From: Janthinobacterium sp. 67
GTDB taxonomy: Bacteria > Pseudomonadota > Gammaproteobacteria > Burkholderiales > Burkholderiaceae_D
Length of the DNA: 64,000 nucleotides
Reading direction: 5' to 3'
NCBI RefSeq assembly: GCF_002797895.1
Contig: NZ_PGES01000001.1
Span: 4,030,001 to 4,094,000 of the forward strand
How positions within the stretch are numbered: position 1 is the first letter of the stretch; the number at the start of each line of letters is the position of its first letter. Below are positions 43,703 to 55,499 of the stretch, piece after piece. The notes beneath the pieces were generated by a model. The model searched no databases. It was not told the origin of the DNA and was given only the letters and a program-made list of their open reading frames with translations. Both the position numbers and the translations under genes were made by a program.

Positions 43703-44146
43703 ATGCCCACACTCTCGACATCTGCCGCCTGCCCCTGTGGCGGCGCCTCCTACGCCAGCTGCTGCGGCCCGTATATCGCAGGCGAGGCCTTGCCGCCGAC
43801 GGCCGAAACCCTGATGCGTTCGCGCTACACGGCGTTCACCCTGCGCGACGAGTCGTATCTGCTTGCCACCTGGCATGCCAGCACCCGTCCCACCGATGCT
43901 TTATTTGCCGAAGAAGAAAAAGTCCATTGGCTGGGACTTGAGGTAAAATCTGCTTTACGTTTACGTCAACGTAAAGCAACATCAGCAGATCAAGCCGAAG
44001 AGATACACCGTGACAGCGTCGAATTCGTGGCCCGCTACAAGGTCAACGGCCGCGCGCACCGCCTGCATGAAGTGAGCCGCTTCGTGCGTGAAGCTGGTGA
44101 CGGTGGCATGCGCTGGTTTTATCTCGACGGCAGTTTTCCCGAATAG
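43703..44146 (+). CDS. ychJ: YchJ-family protein with N-terminal SEC-C motif
   Basis: A 147-residue UPF0225/YchJ protein. A zinc-binding SEC-C motif opens it (CPCGGASYASCCGPYI), then ETLMRSRYTAFTLRDESYLLATWH, WLGLEV and VEFVARYKVNGRAHRLHEVSRF, all family landmarks; the second C-terminal SEC-C motif of E. coli YchJ is absent. About 11 residues more than in E. coli YchJ lie between WLGLEV and VEFVARY; this AT-richer insert contains a 10+10-bp palindrome at 43951-43978. Molecular function unknown. The gene lies 40 bases before liuB and may lead the operon. Confidence 0.88.
   Translation: MPTLSTSAACPCGGASYASCCGPYIAGEALPPTAETLMRSRYTAFTLRDESYLLATWHASTRPTDALFAEEEKVHWLGLEVKSALRLRQRKATSADQAEEIHRDSVEFVARYKVNGRAHRLHEVSRFVREAGDGGMRWFYLDGSFPE
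43951..43978. promoter_or_regulatory. Palindromic candidate operator inside ychJ (LiuR-type?)
   Basis: TGCTTTACGT (43951-43960), centre TTACGTCA, ACGTAAAGCA (43969-43978): a perfect 10-bp inverted repeat 208 bases before liuB. From memory, TTTACGT/ACGTAAA palindromes have been proposed as sites of LiuR, the MerR-family regulator of leucine and isovalerate catabolism; this needs checking. It sits in a family-atypical insert of the ychJ coding region. No liuR gene is in the window and no clear promoter boxes frame the repeat. Confidence 0.5.
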
Positions 44147-44186
44147 CGCGACCCGAGAGACCGGGCGATAATAAAAAGGAACCGCA

Positions 44187-45809
44187 ATGCCGCACATCGA
44201 AAGCAAACTCAATCCGCGCAGTGAAGATTTCAAGGCCAATGCCGCGGCCATGCAAGCCATCGTCGACGATTTGCGTGACAAGGTGGAAAAGATCGCGGCC
44301 GGCGGCGGCGAAGCGGCTGCCGCCAAGCACCTGGCGCGCGGCAAGCTGCTGCCGCGCGACCGTGTGCAGATGCTGCTCGATCCCGGCACGCCCTTCCTCG
44401 AGTTTTCCCAGATGGCGGCCTACGCCATGTACCAGGACGCCAAGGGCGTCGATGCGGCGCCCGCCGCCGGCATCATCACCGGCATCGGCCGGGTCTCGGG
44501 CCAGGAATGCGTCATCGTCTGCAACGACGCCACCGTCAAGGGCGGCACGTATTATCCGATGACGGTGAAAAAACATTTGCGCGCCCAGGAAATCGCCGAC
44601 CAGAACAACCTGCCGTGCATCTACCTGGTCGACTCGGGCGGCGCCAACCTGCCGAACCAGGACGACGTCTTCCCCGACCGCGACCATTTCGGGCGCATCT
44701 TCTACAACCAGGCGAATCTGTCGGCCAAGGGCATTCCGCAAATCGCCGTCGTGATGGGTTCTTGCACGGCCGGCGGCGCCTACGTGCCGGCCATGAGCGA
44801 CGAATCGATCATCGTCAAGGAGCAAGGCACGATTTTCCTCGGCGGCCCGCCGCTGGTGAAAGCGGCGACAGGCGAAGTGGTGACGGCCGAAGACCTGGGC
44901 GGCGGCGACGTGCACACGCGCTTGTCCGGCGTGGTCGACCACCTGGCGCAGAACGATCTGCATGCGCTGTCGCTGGCGCGCACCATCGTCTCGAACCTGA
45001 ACCGTAAAAAACCGCAGCAGATGGACTTGCGCGCATCGGTCGAACCGAAATACCCGACGCAGGAACTGTATGGCGTGATCCCCGTCGATACGCGCAAACC
45101 GTTCGACGTGCGCGAAGTGATCGCGCGCATCGTCGACGGCAGCGATTTCGACGAATTCAAGGCCCGCTACGGCACCACCCTGATCTGCGGCTTTGCGCAC
45201 ATCTATGGCGTCAAGGTGGGCATCATCGCCAACAACGGCATCCTGTTCTCCGAATCGGCGCTGAAAGGCACGCACTTCATTGAATTGTGCTGCCAGCGCA
45301 AGATCCCGCTCGTGTTTTTGCAAAATATCACGGGCTTCATGGTGGGCCGCAAATACGAAAACGAAGGCATCGCCCGCAATGGCGCCAAGATGGTCACGGC
45401 CGTCGCCACGGCCGCCGTGCCGAAATTCACGGTGATCATCGGCGGCAGCTTCGGCGCCGGCAATTACGGCATGTGCGGCCGCGCCTTTTCTCCCCGCTTC
45501 ATGTGGATGTGGCCCAATGCGCGCATCTCCGTCATGGGCGGCGACCAGGCCGCTTCCGTGCTGGCGACCGTCAAGCGCGACGGCATCGAGGGCAAGGGCG
45601 GCGCATGGAGCGCGGACGAGGAAGCGGCTTTCAAGCAGCCGATCAAGGATCAATACGAACACCAGGGCCACCCCTACTACGCCACCGCGCGCCTGTGGGA
45701 CGATGGCGTGATCGACCCGGCCGACACCCGCATGGTGCTGGGCCTGGGCCTGTCGGCGGCGCTCAACGCCGAAATCCCGGACACGAAGTTCGGCGTATTC
45801 CGCATGTAA
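44187..45809 (+). CDS. liuB: Methylcrotonoyl-CoA carboxylase, carboxyltransferase (beta) subunit
   Basis: A 540-residue carboxyltransferase that moves CO2 from carboxybiotin to 3-methylcrotonyl-CoA in leucine/isovalerate breakdown. The MCC-specific segment [20 protein letters not shown], the oxyanion stretches [17 protein letters not shown] and [19 protein letters not shown], and the length (human MCCB about 560, bacterial 535) identify it. The partner biotin-carrying subunit is coded 5.4 kb downstream at 51204-53231. ATG 44187 follows AAAAGGAACC. The next gene, liuC, starts 13 bases after the stop. Confidence 0.94.
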   Translation: MPHIESKLNPRSEDFKANAAAMQAIVDDLRDKVEKIAAGGGEAAAAKHLARGKLLPRDRVQMLLDPGTPFLEFSQMAAYAMYQDAKGVDAAPAAGIITGIGRVSGQECVIVCNDATVKGGTYYPMTVKKHLRAQEIADQNNLPCIYLVDSGGANLPNQDDVFPDRDHFGRIFYNQANLSAKGIPQIAVVMGSCTAGGAYVPAMSDESIIVKEQGTIFLGGPPLVKAATGEVVTAEDLGGGDVHTRLSGVVDHLAQNDLHALSLARTIVSNLNRKKPQQMDLRASVEPKYPTQELYGVIPVDTRKPFDVREVIARIVDGSDFDEFKARYGTTLICGFAHIYGVKVGIIANNGILFSESALKGTHFIELCCQRKIPLVFLQNITGFMVGRKYENEGIARNGAKMVTAVATAAVPKFTVIIGGSFGAGNYGMCGRAFSPRFMWMWPNARISVMGGDQAASVLATVKRDGIEGKGGAWSADEEAAFKQPIKDQYEHQGHPYYATARLWDDGVIDPADTRMVLGLGLSAALNAEIPDTKFGVFRM

Positions 45810-45822
45810 GGGGGAGAAGACC

Positions 45823-46611
45823 ATGGAATTTGAAACCTTAAAGCTGGTCATCGAGGGCAATGTCGCCACCGTGACCCTGAACCGCCCCGACGTGCGCAAT
45901 GCCTTCAACGAGACGACGATCGCCGAACTGGCGCGCGCCTTCGAGGGCCTGGGACGCAGCGACATGGTGCGCGCCATCGTGCTGGCGGCGAATGGCGCGG
46001 CCTTCTGCGCCGGTGCGGACCTGAACTGGATGAAGAAGATGGCAGGCTACACGCATGCCGAAAATCAGGCCGACGCGCTGCAGCTGGCGCAGATGCTGCG
46101 CACGATTTACCTGTGTCCCAAGCCCGTCGTGGCGAAGATCCAGGGCGACTGTTATGCGGGCGGCATGGGCCTCGTCGCCGCATGCGATATCATTCTGGCT
46201 GCGGAAGACGTGCATTTCTGCCTGAGCGAGGTGCGCCTGGGACTGATCCCGGCCACTATTTCACCGTATGTCATCAAGGCCATGGGCGAAAACGCGGCAC
46301 GCCGCTATTTCCTGACCGCGGAGCGATTCTCCGCCCAGGAAGCGCTACGCATCGGCTTTGCCCACGAGGTAGTCGCAGCGAACGCACTGGACGCGAAAAC
46401 CTTTGACGTGCTCAAGGCGTTGACGGGCAACAGCCCGCACGCCGTGGCGCAAGCGAAAACGCTGGTGCGCGAGATCGTCGGCCAGCCGGTCGATGACGCG
46501 CTGCTGGCGGATACCGCCGAGCGCATCGCGCAGATCCGCGCCTCGGAGCAGGGACGCGAAGGCGTGCAGTCCTTCCTCGACAAGCGCAAGCCGAGTTGGC
46601 TCATGGGTTAG
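45823..46611 (+). CDS. liuC: Methylglutaconyl-CoA hydratase (enoyl-CoA hydratase family)
   Basis: A 262-residue crotonase-fold enzyme, which adds water to 3-methylglutaconyl-CoA to give HMG-CoA. The segment FCAGADLNWMKKMAGYTHAE is the pattern seen in LiuC proteins; the oxyanion hole region is GDCYAGGMGLVAACDIILA. Position between the carboxylase subunit genes, and HMG-CoA lyase downstream, fix the pathway. The start has GGGGGAGAAGACC upstream. Gap to bioA is 32 bases. Confidence 0.93.
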   Translation: MEFETLKLVIEGNVATVTLNRPDVRNAFNETTIAELARAFEGLGRSDMVRAIVLAANGAAFCAGADLNWMKKMAGYTHAENQADALQLAQMLRTIYLCPKPVVAKIQGDCYAGGMGLVAACDIILAAEDVHFCLSEVRLGLIPATISPYVIKAMGENAARRYFLTAERFSAQEALRIGFAHEVVAANALDAKTFDVLKALTGNSPHAVAQAKTLVREIVGQPVDDALLADTAERIAQIRASEQGREGVQSFLDKRKPSWLMG

Positions 46612-46643
46612 CGCATGGTCTAAGAAATATCATTGGAGCAGTT

Positions 46644-47972
46644 TTGAAAGCAGAAAAACAATCGGGCTGGGTCGAACGCAGTCTGCGCAGCGTGTGGCAT
46701 CCGTGCACGCAAATGCAGCATCACGAGACTGTACCGCTCATCCCCGTCAGCCATGGCCGCGGCGCCTGGCTGTACGACCACGAAGGCCGACGCTACCTGG
46801 ACGCCATCAGCTCCTGGTGGGTGAACCTGTTCGGCCATGCGAATCCGCGCATCAATGCGGAACTCAAGGACCAGCTGGACCGCCTGGAACACGCCATGCT
46901 GGCCGGCTTCACGCATGAACCGGTGATCGAGCTGTCGGAAAAACTCTCCGCATTAACCGGCGGCGTGCTCGGTCACAGCTTTTACGCGTCCGACGGGGCA
47001 TCGGCCGTGGAAATCGCTCTGAAGATGAGTTTTCACGCCTGGCGCAACAGCGGCAAGAGCGAGAAACAGGAATTCGTCTGCCTGAAGGGCAGCTACCACG
47101 GCGAAACCATCGGCGCCCTGGCCGTCACGGACGTGGCCCTGTTCAAGGATGCCTACGGCCCCCTGCTGCGCGCCACGCAGACGGTGATGTCGCCCGACTT
47201 CCGCCAGGCAGCCGAGGGCGAGACCGCCGAGGACGTGGCGCGCCGCGCGGCCGCCGAAGTCGAGCAGCTGTTCCAGCAAAAAGCGGACAAGATCGCCGCC
47301 ATCATCATCGAGCCGCTGGTGCAGTGCGCCACCGGCATGGCCATGCACGATCCGCTGTATTTGTCCCTGGTGCGCGCCTTGTGCGACCGCTATCAAGTCC
47401 ATTTGATACTCGATGAAATCGCCGTCGGCTGCGGCCGCACGGGCACCTTCTTTGCGTGCGAGCAGGCCGGCATCTGGCCCGATTTCGTCTGCCTGTCGAA
47501 GGGCATCAGCGGCGGCTATCTGCCTTTATCTCTGGTGATGACGCGCGAAGACATCTACCAGGCGTTCTACAGCACCGACGTGCGCCGCGGCTTTTTGCAT
47601 TCGCATTCGTACACGGGCAACCCGCTGGCCTGCCGCGCGGCGCTGGCCACCCTGTCAATTTTCGAGGAAGACGATGTGCTGGTGGCCAACCGCGTGCGCG
47701 CCGAAAAAATCACGCGCGCCCTGGCACCGCTGGCGCAGCACGAGCGCGTAAAACACTTCCGCCAGCAGGGCATGATCTGGGCCTTCGATGCGGTGGACGC
47801 GGCACCCGATTTTTCGCGCCGCTTCTTCAGCACGGCGCTGGAACACGAACTGTTGATGCGCCCCATCGGCTCCACCGTCTACCTGATGCCGCCGTACATC
47901 CTCGACGACGAGGAAATCGCGGGACTGGGCCAGCAGACCCTGGCCGTCTTCAATCATGTGATCGGAGCCTGA
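46644..47972 (+). CDS. bioA: Adenosylmethionine-8-amino-7-oxononanoate aminotransferase
   Basis: A 442-residue PLP enzyme making 7,8-diaminopelargonate from KAPA with S-adenosylmethionine as amino donor (third-last step of biotin synthesis). Landmarks: [72 protein letters not shown], and the PLP lysine in [14 protein letters not shown]. The start is TTG at 46644, with GGAG five bases upstream; no ATG or GTG lies in frame between the upstream stop region and the first conserved residues except ones overlapping liuC. One base separates its stop from bioF. Confidence 0.93.
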   Translation: MKAEKQSGWVERSLRSVWHPCTQMQHHETVPLIPVSHGRGAWLYDHEGRRYLDAISSWWVNLFGHANPRINAELKDQLDRLEHAMLAGFTHEPVIELSEKLSALTGGVLGHSFYASDGASAVEIALKMSFHAWRNSGKSEKQEFVCLKGSYHGETIGALAVTDVALFKDAYGPLLRATQTVMSPDFRQAAEGETAEDVARRAAAEVEQLFQQKADKIAAIIIEPLVQCATGMAMHDPLYLSLVRALCDRYQVHLILDEIAVGCGRTGTFFACEQAGIWPDFVCLSKGISGGYLPLSLVMTREDIYQAFYSTDVRRGFLHSHSYTGNPLACRAALATLSIFEEDDVLVANRVRAEKITRALAPLAQHERVKHFRQQGMIWAFDAVDAAPDFSRRFFSTALEHELLMRPIGSTVYLMPPYILDDEEIAGLGQQTLAVFNHVIGA

Positions 47973-47973
47973 G

Positions 47974-49170
47974 ATGGAACTGATCGCGCGATTACAACAG
48001 CAGCTGCAAGGGCTGGAAGAGCGTAGCCTGATCCGCCGCCGCCGCACCGTCGACACGCCGTGCGCGCCGCGCCTGACGGTCGATGGCCGCGAGATGCTGG
48101 CCTTTTGCAGCAACGACTACCTGGGCCTGGCCGCGCATCCGCGCATCGTCGCCGCGCTGAAAGAGGGCGCCGACCTGTATGGCGCCGGCAGCGGCGCTTC
48201 GCACCTGATCAGTGGTCACAGCCGCGCGCACGCACAGCTGGAAGAACGGCTGGCCGCTTTCGTGGGCGCCAACCTGGAAAACGCCCGCGCCCTGTATTTT
48301 TGCACCGGCTACATGGCCAACCTGGCCGTGCTGACGGCCCTGTCGGCGGGCGATGCGGATACCGAGATTTTTTCGGAAGCGCTGAACCACTCCTCGCTGA
48401 TCGACGGCACGCGCCTGGCCCGCGTCAAGACGCGCGTGTATCCGCATGCCGACCTCGATGCCCTGGCGATCCTGCTGGCGGCCAGCACGGCACAGACGAA
48501 AATCGTCGTCACCGACAGCGTCTTCAGCATGGATGGCGACCTGGCGCCGCTGCCCGCGCTGCTGGCCCTGTGCGAACGATATGGCGCCTGGCTGGTGGTC
48601 GACGACGCGCACGGCTTCGGCGCGCTGGGAGCCGATGGCCGCGGCGCGCTCGAACACTTCGACCTGCATTCGCCCTACCTCGTATATGTGGGCACGCTGG
48701 GAAAATCGGCTGGCGTGGGTGGCGCTTTTGTGTGCGCGCACGAAGCCGTGATCGACACCCTGATCCAGAAGGCGCGCCCCTACATCTTCACGACGGCGGC
48801 CCCGCCCGCGCTCGCGCATGCACTGCTGGCCAGCCTGGATATCATCGCCGGGGAAGAAGGAAAACAACGCCGGGCTCACCTGGCCGCGCTGGTGGCGCAA
48901 TGGAACGAGGGCTTGCAGCTGCGGCGCTGGCAAGCCTTGCCATCGGTGACCGCCATCCAGCCCGTCATCATCGGCGAGAATGCGGACATGCTGGCCGTCG
49001 CCGCCCAACTGTACGAACAGGGACTGTGGGTCGGCGCCATCCGCCCGCCCACCGTGCCGGCCGGGTCGGCGCGCCTGCGCGTGACCCTGTCGGCCGGCCA
49101 CACGGCGCAGGAAGTGGCGCAATTGATCAACGCAGTTAACACCCTGGAAAGGACACGCCATGAGCCTTGA
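47974..49170 (+). CDS. bioF: 8-amino-7-oxononanoate synthase
   Basis: A 398-residue alpha-oxoamine synthase condensing pimeloyl-ACP/CoA and L-alanine to [67 protein letters not shown] and the PLP lysine in [12 protein letters not shown] are all present. Starts one base after bioA and overlaps bioD by 11 bases. Confidence 0.94.
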   Translation: MELIARLQQQLQGLEERSLIRRRRTVDTPCAPRLTVDGREMLAFCSNDYLGLAAHPRIVAALKEGADLYGAGSGASHLISGHSRAHAQLEERLAAFVGANLENARALYFCTGYMANLAVLTALSAGDADTEIFSEALNHSSLIDGTRLARVKTRVYPHADLDALAILLAASTAQTKIVVTDSVFSMDGDLAPLPALLALCERYGAWLVVDDAHGFGALGADGRGALEHFDLHSPYLVYVGTLGKSAGVGGAFVCAHEAVIDTLIQKARPYIFTTAAPPALAHALLASLDIIAGEEGKQRRAHLAALVAQWNEGLQLRRWQALPSVTAIQPVIIGENADMLAVAAQLYEQGLWVGAIRPPTVPAGSARLRVTLSAGHTAQEVAQLINAVNTLERTRHEP

Positions 49171-49951
49171 TGATCCTATCGTGGCGGACGTGCTGGCGGA
49201 CCTGGCGCCGGCCGTGCAAACGGCGCCGGCAACCACCGGCCTGCCATCGCGCTTTGCCTGTTTCGTCACCGGCACCGACACGGAAATCGGCAAGACCCTG
49301 ACCTCGTCGGCCCTGCTGCACGCGCTGGTCGCGCGCGGCGTGCGCGCCTGCGGCATGAAGCCAGTGGCCGCCGGCGCCGAAATGCGCGACGGCGAACTGC
49401 ATAATGAAGACGCCGACAGCCTGATCGCCGCCGGCAACGTCACCATGCTGCGCAGCCTGACGACGCCCTATATGCTGAAGGAACCGGCTGCGCCGCACAT
49501 CGCCGCCGCGCTCGAAGGCGTGAGCATTGAGTCCGTGCCGATCCTGGCCGCCTACCTGGAAATCGCCGCCGCCTCGGACGCCGTCGTGGTCGAAGGCGTG
49601 GGCGGTTTCCGCGTGCCGCTGTCCAGCGATTTCGATTCGGCCGACCTGGCGCAGCAACTCGATCTGCCCGTGATCCTCGTCGTCGGCATGCGTCTGGGCT
49701 GCATCAGCCAGGCCTTGCTGACAGTGGAAGCCGTCGAAGCGCGCGGCTTGACGGTGATCGGCTGGGTCGCCAACACCCTGGAAGTGGAAATGCGCTTCCT
49801 CGACGAAAATATCGATGCGCTGATCGAGCGCATCCCGGCGCCGCTGCTGGGCAGGGTGCCGCGCCTGGCGCAGCCGAGCGCGGAAGCGGCGGCCGCGTAT
49901 CTCGATTTCACCGGCTTGCCCAACTGGCCGGCGCAACAGTCGAACACTTAA
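49160..49951 (+). CDS. bioD: Dethiobiotin synthetase
   Basis: A 263-residue ATP-dependent carboxylase closing the ureido ring of dethiobiotin. P-loop [12 protein letters not shown] at about residues 34-45, then [25 protein letters not shown] and [19 protein letters not shown]. The protein has some 30 extra N-terminal residues compared with E. coli BioD (225); a start within the overlap with bioF is supported because the frame begins with the ATGAGC that also contains the bioF stop. Gap to bioB is 45 bases. Confidence 0.93.
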   Translation: MSLDDPIVADVLADLAPAVQTAPATTGLPSRFACFVTGTDTEIGKTLTSSALLHALVARGVRACGMKPVAAGAEMRDGELHNEDADSLIAAGNVTMLRSLTTPYMLKEPAAPHIAAALEGVSIESVPILAAYLEIAAASDAVVVEGVGGFRVPLSSDFDSADLAQQLDLPVILVVGMRLGCISQALLTVEAVEARGLTVIGWVANTLEVEMRFLDENIDALIERIPAPLLGRVPRLAQPSAEAAAAYLDFTGLPNWPAQQSNT

Positions 49952-49996
49952 ACCAAACAATTAATCGTATCCAAAAATAGAAGCGAAGGAATCACC

Positions 49997-51043
49997 ATGT
50001 CCGTAGTCCAAGAAGCAGCAAAAACCGTCGAACTGCACCGTCCGACAGCGCGCATCACCCTGCCCGAAGCGGCCACCTGGCCCATCGATGATGTGCTGGC
50101 CCTGTTCGACCTGCCATTCAATGACCTAATGTTCCAGGCCCAGCAAACGCACCGCGCCAACTTCCCCGACGGCGACGTGGAACTGGCGACCCTGTTGTCG
50201 ATCAAGACGGGCGGCTGCGAGGAAGATTGCGGCTACTGCCCGCAGGCGGCCCGCTACGACACGGGCGTGGAAGCGAAAAAAATTCTCGACATCGACACGG
50301 TGCTCGACGCGGCCCGCCAGGCGAAAGCCAATGGCGCCACGCGCTTCTGCATGGGCGCCGCCTGGCGCGGCCCGAAAGACCGCGACATGGACAAGGTCGA
50401 AGAGATGGTCAGCAAAGTCAAAGCGCTGGGCCTGGAAACCTGCGCCACCCTGGGCATGCTGGAAGAGGGACAAGCGGACCGCCTGAAAAACGCGGGCCTG
50501 GACTTCTACAACCACAACCTCGATACGGCGCCCGAGTTCTACGACAACGTCATCTCGACGCGCGAATACCAGGACCGCCTGGACACCCTGGGCCGCGTGC
50601 GTGAAGCGGGCTTGAAGGTGTGCTGCGGCGGCATCGTCGGCATGGGCGAGACGCGCCTGCAACGCGCGGGCCTGATCGCCCAGCTGGCCAATTTGAATCC
50701 ATATCCGGAATCGGTGCCCGTCAACCACCTGGTGCAGGTGGAAGGCACGCCCTTGTTTGGCCTGGAAGCGCTGGACCCGTTCGAATTCGTGCGCACGATC
50801 GCCGTGGCCCGCATCACCATGCCGAAAGCGCGCGTACGCTTGTCGGCCGGCCGCCGCCAGATGGGCGAAGCCGTGCAGGCGATGTGCTTCCTGGCTGGCG
50901 CCAATTCCATCTTCTACGGCGACAAGCTGCTCACCACCGACAACCCGGAAGCGGAAGACGACCGCGTCTTGCTCGGCAAACTGGGCTTGCAGACGCGCGG
51001 CGCCATGCTCGAATCGGTGCAGAAAGAAAAGTGCGGCTGCTGA
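49997..51043 (+). CDS. bioB: Biotin synthase (radical SAM)
   Basis: A 348-residue iron-sulfur enzyme inserting sulfur into dethiobiotin. The [4Fe-4S] cluster cysteines are Cys74, Cys78 and Cys81 in [41 protein letters not shown] and [12 protein letters not shown] are family landmarks, and the [2Fe-2S] ligand arginine lies in [15 protein letters not shown] 49997 follows GCGAAGGAATCACC. After its stop come a hairpin repeat pair and then the gene of a biotin-dependent carboxylase. Confidence 0.95.
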   Translation: MSVVQEAAKTVELHRPTARITLPEAATWPIDDVLALFDLPFNDLMFQAQQTHRANFPDGDVELATLLSIKTGGCEEDCGYCPQAARYDTGVEAKKILDIDTVLDAARQAKANGATRFCMGAAWRGPKDRDMDKVEEMVSKVKALGLETCATLGMLEEGQADRLKNAGLDFYNHNLDTAPEFYDNVISTREYQDRLDTLGRVREAGLKVCCGGIVGMGETRLQRAGLIAQLANLNPYPESVPVNHLVQVEGTPLFGLEALDPFEFVRTIAVARITMPKARVRLSAGRRQMGEAVQAMCFLAGANSIFYGDKLLTTDNPEAEDDRVLLGKLGLQTRGAMLESVQKEKCGC

Positions 51044-51052
51044 TGACAGCCT

Positions 51053-51141
51053 TGTCGGGTTACGCCGTGCCGGCTAACCCGACCTACGATATCCAGCCTC
51101 ACCATGCGTAGGTCGGTTTAGCGCGTAGCGCGTAAACCGAC
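51053..51141. repeat. Paired GTAGGTCGG-type hairpin repeats, pair 2 (inside the liu-bio cluster)
   Basis: Two hairpins tail to tail: 51053-51087 (TGTCGGGTTA...TAACCCGACCTAC) and 51108-51141 (GTAGGTCGGTTTA...TAAACCGAC). They fill most of the 160-base gap between bioB and liuD. Inner bases covary as in the other pairs. They could cap the upstream mRNA or lower read-through into liuD. Confidence 0.7.
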
Positions 51142-51203
51142 AAACCAGCAGACAAGGTCCGCCAAGAGACAGCTGCCCCTTTTTGAGAGAATAGAGAGAG
51201 ACC

Positions 51204-53231
<2,028 letters not shown>

Positions 53232-53241
53232 AGGTAAGCAC

Positions 53242-54174
53242 ATGCGCATCCTGTTACAACGTTCGGACGGCAAGGAAGCGGCGTGGATCAGCGACTTGCG
53301 CGACTTGCTGCCCGAGGCAGAAATCCACTTCTGGCGCGAAGGCGAAGCGGTTGAACCATGCGACTACGCCGTCGTGTGGCAGCCGCCCGCCGCCATGCTG
53401 CCCGAGCTGGCGAACGTCAAGGCCATCTTCAACACGGGCGCCGGCGTCGACGCGCTGCTGAAATTTGGCGACGCGCTGCCGGCCCACGTGCCGCTGATCC
53501 GTCTCGATGACGCGGGCATGGGCGTGCAGATGGCCGAATATGTAAGCCATGCCGTGCTGCGCCACTTCCGCCGTTTCGACGATTACGAGGCGCAGGGCCG
53601 CGCAGGCATCTGGCAGCCGCTGCCTGCGTTCGACAAGGCGGACTTTCCCGTCGGCGTGCTGGGCATGGGCGTGCTGGGCACGCGCGTGCTCGAGGCGCTG
53701 GCGCAGTTCGAGTTCCCGCTGCGTGGATGGAGCCGCAGTCCAAAACATGCCGATGGCGTGGCGTGTTTTGCGGGCGACGAAGGACTCGAAGCGTTTTTGC
53801 GCGGCACGCGCGTGCTCGTGTGCATGCTGCCGCTCACGCCGGAGACGCACAACCTGCTCGACCGCGCGCGCCTGTCGATGCTGCTGCCGGGCGCCTACGT
53901 CATCAACGTGGCGCGCGGCGCGCATATCGCCGAACCGGATCTGCTGACCCTGATCCGCTCCGGCCATATCGCCGGCGCGACACTTGACGTGTTCCGCAAC
54001 GAGCCGCTGCCACAGCAGCACCCGTTCTGGCAAGAACCCCGCATCACCATCACGCCGCATATTTCGGCCGCCACCCTGCGCCGCGAAAGCGTGGCGCAGA
54101 TCGCCGCAAAGATGCGCCGCCTGCAAGCCGGAGACTCCGTCGCCGGCATCGTCAACCGTTTGCAAGGATATTGA
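53242..54174 (+). CDS. ghrA: Glyoxylate/hydroxypyruvate reductase A (D-2-hydroxyacid dehydrogenase)
   Basis: A 310-residue NAD(P)H-dependent reductase of the GhrA group (E. coli GhrA 312). Rossmann motif VGVLGMGVLGTRVLEAL, WSRSPK for the cofactor 2'-phosphate, catalytic Arg in INVARGAHI, Glu in DVFRNEPLP and His in ITPHISAAT. ATG 53242 follows AAAGGTAAGC. Its place between liuD and liuE, with gaps of 10 and 1 bases, is unusual; it may reduce a 2-oxoacid arising from leucine, but this is guesswork. Confidence 0.9.
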   Translation: MRILLQRSDGKEAAWISDLRDLLPEAEIHFWREGEAVEPCDYAVVWQPPAAMLPELANVKAIFNTGAGVDALLKFGDALPAHVPLIRLDDAGMGVQMAEYVSHAVLRHFRRFDDYEAQGRAGIWQPLPAFDKADFPVGVLGMGVLGTRVLEALAQFEFPLRGWSRSPKHADGVACFAGDEGLEAFLRGTRVLVCMLPLTPETHNLLDRARLSMLLPGAYVINVARGAHIAEPDLLTLIRSGHIAGATLDVFRNEPLPQQHPFWQEPRITITPHISAATLRRESVAQIAAKMRRLQAGDSVAGIVNRLQGY

Positions 54175-54175
54175 G

Positions 54176-55099
54176 ATGAACCCTACTACCAGTTTGCCCA
54201 AGCAGGTCAAGATCGTCGAAGTGGGACCGCGCGACGGCCTGCAAAACGAGAAGGAAACCATCAGCGCCGCCGTCAAGATCGAGCTGGTCGACCGCCTGAC
54301 GCAGGCCGGCTTCGCCAATATCGAGGCGGCGTCCTTCGTCTCGCCGAAATGGGTGCCGCAGATGGCCACCAGCGCGGAAGTGATGGAAAAAATCGCGCGC
54401 CGCGCCGGCACCATCTATTCCGCGCTGACGCCGAACATGCAGGGCTTTGATGCGGCGCTGGCGGCGAAGGCCGATGAAGTGGTGATCTTCGGTTCCGCGT
54501 CGGAGGCGTTCTCGCAAAAGAACATCAACTGCTCGATCGCCGAATCGATCGCCCGCTTCGAAGGCGTGGCGAAGGCGGCCAAGGAACACGGCCTGCGCCT
54601 GCGCGGCAGCATCAGCTGCGCCTTCGGCTGCCCCTACCAGGGAGACGTGCCGCTGGACGCCGTGGCCGACGTGGTGGGCCGCATGCGCGACCTCGGTTGC
54701 GACGAGATCGACATCGCCGACACCATCGGCGTGGCCACGCCGCGCAAGACGCAGGCGGTGATGGAGCGCGCGATTGCCGCCTTCCACGTGGGCGGCCTGT
54801 CCGGCCACTTCCACGATACCTATGGCCAGGCGCTGGCAAATATCTACGCCAGCCTGGAAACGGGCATCGCGATCTATCACTCGTCCGTCTCCGGCCTGGG
54901 CGGCTGCCCGTACGCCAAGGGCGCCACCGGCAACGTGGCCACCGAGGAAGTGCTGTACATGATGCAAGGGCTGGGCATCGCCACCGGCATCGACCTGGAC
55001 CTGGTGGTGGACGCGGGGCAGTTCATCTCGCAGCAGCTGGGGCGCAAGGGATCGAGCCGCGCCGGCAACGCCATTGCGGCGAAGCGCGCCGCTGTGTAG
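54176..55099 (+). CDS. liuE: Hydroxymethylglutaryl-CoA lyase
   Basis: A 307-residue TIM-barrel lyase cutting HMG-CoA into acetoacetate and acetyl-CoA, the last step of the leucine route. Metal and substrate motifs: KIVEVGPRDGLQNE, SISCAFGCPYQGDV, the HxH in GHFHDTYGQALAN, and the catalytic Cys in VSGLGGCPYAKGATGN. ATG 54176 lies one base after the ghrA stop. A hairpin repeat pair and a strong terminator follow, ending the liu-bio cluster. Confidence 0.94.
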   Translation: MNPTTSLPKQVKIVEVGPRDGLQNEKETISAAVKIELVDRLTQAGFANIEAASFVSPKWVPQMATSAEVMEKIARRAGTIYSALTPNMQGFDAALAAKADEVVIFGSASEAFSQKNINCSIAESIARFEGVAKAAKEHGLRLRGSISCAFGCPYQGDVPLDAVADVVGRMRDLGCDEIDIADTIGVATPRKTQAVMERAIAAFHVGGLSGHFHDTYGQALANIYASLETGIAIYHSSVSGLGGCPYAKGATGNVATEEVLYMMQGLGIATGIDLDLVVDAGQFISQQLGRKGSSRAGNAIAAKRAAV

Positions 55100-55192
55100 G
55101 TCGGATTAGCGTGGCGACGCCACGCGTAATCCGACAATATTGTTGGCATTGCGGTGTTGTCGGGTTACGCGCTTTGCGCTAACCCGACCTAC
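55096..55192. repeat. Paired GTAGGTCGG-type hairpin repeats, pair 3
   Basis: Two hairpins: 55096-55135 (GTAGGTCGGATTAGCG...CGTAATCCGAC) and 55158-55192 (TGTCGGGTTACGCG...CGCTAACCCGACCTAC). Here the orientation is head to head, the reverse of pairs 1 and 2. The first overlaps the last codons of liuE (stop at 55097-55099). Confidence 0.7.
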
Positions 55193-55228
55193 CCCGACCG
55201 ACCCCGACGTACGTGAACCGTACGGACG

Positions 55229-55265
55229 AAAAAAAACCCAAGAGCCGAAACTCTTGGGTTTTTTT
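55229..55265. terminator. Bidirectional terminator between liuE and tRNA-Pro
   Basis: Eight A residues, CCCAAGAG, loop CCGAAA, CTCTTGGG, seven T residues. It serves the plus-strand liu-bio cluster and the minus-strand tRNA-Pro transcript. Confidence 0.92.
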
Positions 55266-55274
55266 CTACAAATT

Positions 55275-55351
55275 TGGTCGGAGTACAAGGATTCGAACCT
55301 TGGACCCCCTGGTCCCAAACCAGGTGCGCTACCGGGCTGCGCCACACTCCG
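55275..55351 (-). tRNA. tRNA-Pro (TGG)
   Basis: 77 bases with encoded CCA. Acceptor stem CGGAGTG/ TACTCCG-type pairing, D arm GCGCAGCCCGGTAGCGC, anticodon loop TTTGGGA with anticodon TGG, T arm GGTTCGAATCC. It has its own promoter and terminator, so it is a single-gene unit. Confidence 0.96.
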
Positions 55352-55360
55352 AAGACCAAG

Positions 55361-55389
55361 ATAATACAGGCCGTATCGACTTCGGTCAA
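55361..55389 (-). promoter_or_regulatory. Promoter of tRNA-Pro
   Basis: On the minus strand TTGACC (55389-55384), 17 bases, TATTAT (55366-55361). Transcription would begin a few bases before the tRNA. Confidence 0.75.
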
Positions 55390-55499
55390 GGGTCAGGTGA
55401 AACTCTGTGTAAATTATTTACGCGCGGCACTCGAATGCATGTATTTTTCAAAACGATTGAAGTATGCGACACTGGCTTGGCAAGTTTTCCCGATCAGAC

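Noticed and set aside
44043..45977. A 644-codon open frame on the minus strand
   Set aside because: Antisense to liuB/liuC, His/Arg/Asp-rich shadow translation without family features.
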